Assembly (NCBI GenBank): GCA_015075425.1
Contig: JABTUL010000001.1
Coordinates: 806,001-870,000 of the forward strand
DNA: 64,000 nucleotides
Reading direction: 5' to 3'
Source: Spirochaetales bacterium
Lineage (GTDB): Bacteria; Spirochaetota; Leptospiria; Leptospirales; Leptonemataceae
The position numbers and the translations under genes are program-made. Positions 63,467-64,000 of this stretch are shown in pieces. Position 1 is the first letter of the stretch. Every line of letters starts with the position of its first letter. The notes beneath the pieces were generated by a model. The model saw only the letters and a program-made list of their open reading frames with translations, searched no databases and had not been told where the DNA came from.

Positions 63467-63655
63467 CTAAAAGTCGTAAGGGCGTAGAGTTGAGCGCTTG
63501 TTGTCTTTGGTCCGGTCCGTTGCTTCATCCAGCAACTTGTAGATTTTTTCATTGAGGGCTCCCATTGCATCGGAACTTACAATGCACCCCTTTTCCTTGA
63601 TGTATCCTTTGACTTTACTTGCAACAATGAGAGATTCTCTTTCTGTTTTTGCCAT
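63467..63655 (-). CDS. Bacterial histone-fold protein
   Basis: The 62-residue protein fits a single histone fold: helix 1 (ESLIVASKVKGYIKEKG), loop, helix 2 (SSDAMGALNEKIYKLLDEA) and then NKRSTLRPYDF. The latter corresponds to the archaeal RKTIKAEDI element with the Arg-Thr pair and the Asp clamp. It stops right after that Asp and one residue, so helix 3 is truncated, as in bacterial histones of Bdellovibrio and Leptospira. Such proteins form dimers that bind and bend or coat DNA. It heads an operon with cupin and HAD genes. The leader has an unusual SD-hairpin-ATG layout. Confidence 0.82.
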   Translation of the reverse strand: MAKTERESLIVASKVKGYIKEKGCIVSSDAMGALNEKIYKLLDEATDRTKDNKRSTLRPYDF

Positions 63656-63690
63656 AGGTTTGCCGGTTCGTTCGAACCACTCCTTTTTTG
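63656..63690 (-). promoter_or_regulatory. Histone gene leader with hairpin between SD and ATG
   Basis: Read on the minus strand, AAAAAAGGAG (GGAG at 63683-63680) is followed by T, then the inverted repeat GGTTCG-AA-CGAACC (63678-63665), then 9 bases to the ATG. The Shine-Dalgarno is thus 24 nt from the ATG, but about 10 nt if the 14-nt repeat folds out. No closer Shine-Dalgarno or in-frame start exists. It could alternatively be a DNA operator for a dimeric regulator, perhaps the histone itself. Confidence 0.6.
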
Positions 63691-63808
63691 GTTTTCAGCG
63701 ATCGTGATGCTAAACTACACGATAGTTTTCAACTGGATTATGGGAGGCAAGAGAAAAATCGCTATCTTTTGCGCTAAAAGCAGGTAAATCGGTCAGGAGG
63801 TTGGAATA

Positions 63809-64000
63809 TTGAAAGCCGGGATCATTGGTGGGGCAGGTTACATAGGCAGTCATGTGGTGCTGGAACTTCTTCTGGCCGGTCATGAGGTTGTTATTCTGGA
63901 CGATCTGTCAAGCGGCAGCCGGCTCAACATCCCCCAGGATGATGACCGCGTGTCTTTTATGGAAGGAGATTTCACCCTTCCCGACGTTCTTTCCGCCTTT
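63809..64000 (+). CDS. NAD-dependent epimerase, GalE-like (3' truncated by window)
   Basis: The first 64 codons run off the window edge. The TTG at 63809 has a clear CAGGAGG ribosome-binding site with 8-bp spacing. The sequence MKAGIIGGAGYIGSHVVLEL gives the Rossmann NAD-binding loop, and VILDDLSSGS is typical of UDP-sugar 4-epimerases of the GalE group. The rest, with the catalytic Tyr/Lys, is not visible, so GalE versus another extended SDR epimerase cannot be settled. It diverges from the histone operon across about 150 bp, where no further gene is seen. Confidence 0.82.
   Translation, partial: MKAGIIGGAGYIGSHVVLELLLAGHEVVILDDLSSGSRLNIPQDDDRVSFMEGDFTLPDVLSAF

Noticed and set aside
63665-63678. 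GGTTCG-TT-CGAACC as a rightward terminator
   Set aside because: A T-run follows on the plus strand, but there is no rightward gene upstream to terminate; its placement between SD and ATG of the histone gene is the more meaningful reading.

Overview
The window is about 64 kb of chromosomal DNA of mid-50s percent GC, coding almost throughout, with short intergenic spaces and many ATGA or TGATG stop/start overlaps. No insertion sequence, prophage, rRNA or CRISPR array is visible. Several proteins point to the spirochaete order Leptospirales: a clear LipL21-type outer-membrane lipoprotein (61262-61855), a probable FcpA-type flagellar coiling protein (49305-50189), Gly/Ser-rich lipoproteins with beta-propellers, and a small bacterial histone of the kind known from Bdellovibrio and Leptospira (63467-63655). 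The base composition is too high for Leptospira itself and would fit Leptonema or Turneriella. This placement is an inference from protein resemblance.

Layout. 1-6.3 kb: a lipoprotein, a rhodanese lacking its catalytic Cys, a large HEYTH-peptidase/propeller/barrel protein, then a leftward operon of sigma-like factor, zinc anti-sigma-like protein and STAS antagonist. 6.3-7.9 kb: dapF and two small genes. 8-19.4 kb: purine metabolism. The molybdenum subunit of xanthine dehydrogenase and XdhC are transcribed rightward. A long leftward gene train runs purS-purQ-nadE-nuclease-allE-allB-uraD-uraH-puuD. Together these would oxidise hypoxanthine/xanthine to urate, then urate to allantoin and allantoate through the membrane-bound cytochrome c urate oxidase PuuD. 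AllC and the FAD/FeS subunit of xanthine dehydrogenase are not in the window. 19.5-27.4 kb: a leftward housekeeping block (hisZ, purA, proA, nadD, LytR-C protein, rsfS, 5'-nucleotidase).

27.5-31.5 kb: a membrane sensor-like protein, a STAS/zinc-ribbon protein, murJ and a NYN nuclease. 31.6-36.5 kb: a very large lipoprotein with an AT-rich central segment, a PilZ protein and a decayed Rpn-type gene. 36.5-43 kb: a thioesterase, uvrA, an acyl-CoA dehydrogenase, a patatin and tRNA-Pro(GGG). 43-50 kb: a DUF2452 gene pair, an unknown exported protein, a fatty-acid desaturase with its own TetR regulator and repeated operator-like sites, a lactonase-like lipoprotein, folK, a DnaC-like ATPase and fcpA. 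50-57.7 kb: a haem-copper-like membrane protein, an adenylate cyclase, phoU, and pstSCAB behind a Pho-box-like site, with a class D beta-lactamase-like gene overlapping the end of pstB. 57.7-64 kb: hemN, a DUF2079 membrane protein, lipL21, a NUDIX hydrolase, the histone-cupin-HAD operon and the start of a galE-like gene.

The most notable item is the histone gene. Its Shine-Dalgarno sequence lies 24 nt from the ATG, with a 14-nt inverted repeat in between. Other items worth attention are the sigma/anti-sigma/STAS operon, the beta-lactamase-like protein linked to the phosphate operon, the desaturase operator array and the mosaic lipoprotein.
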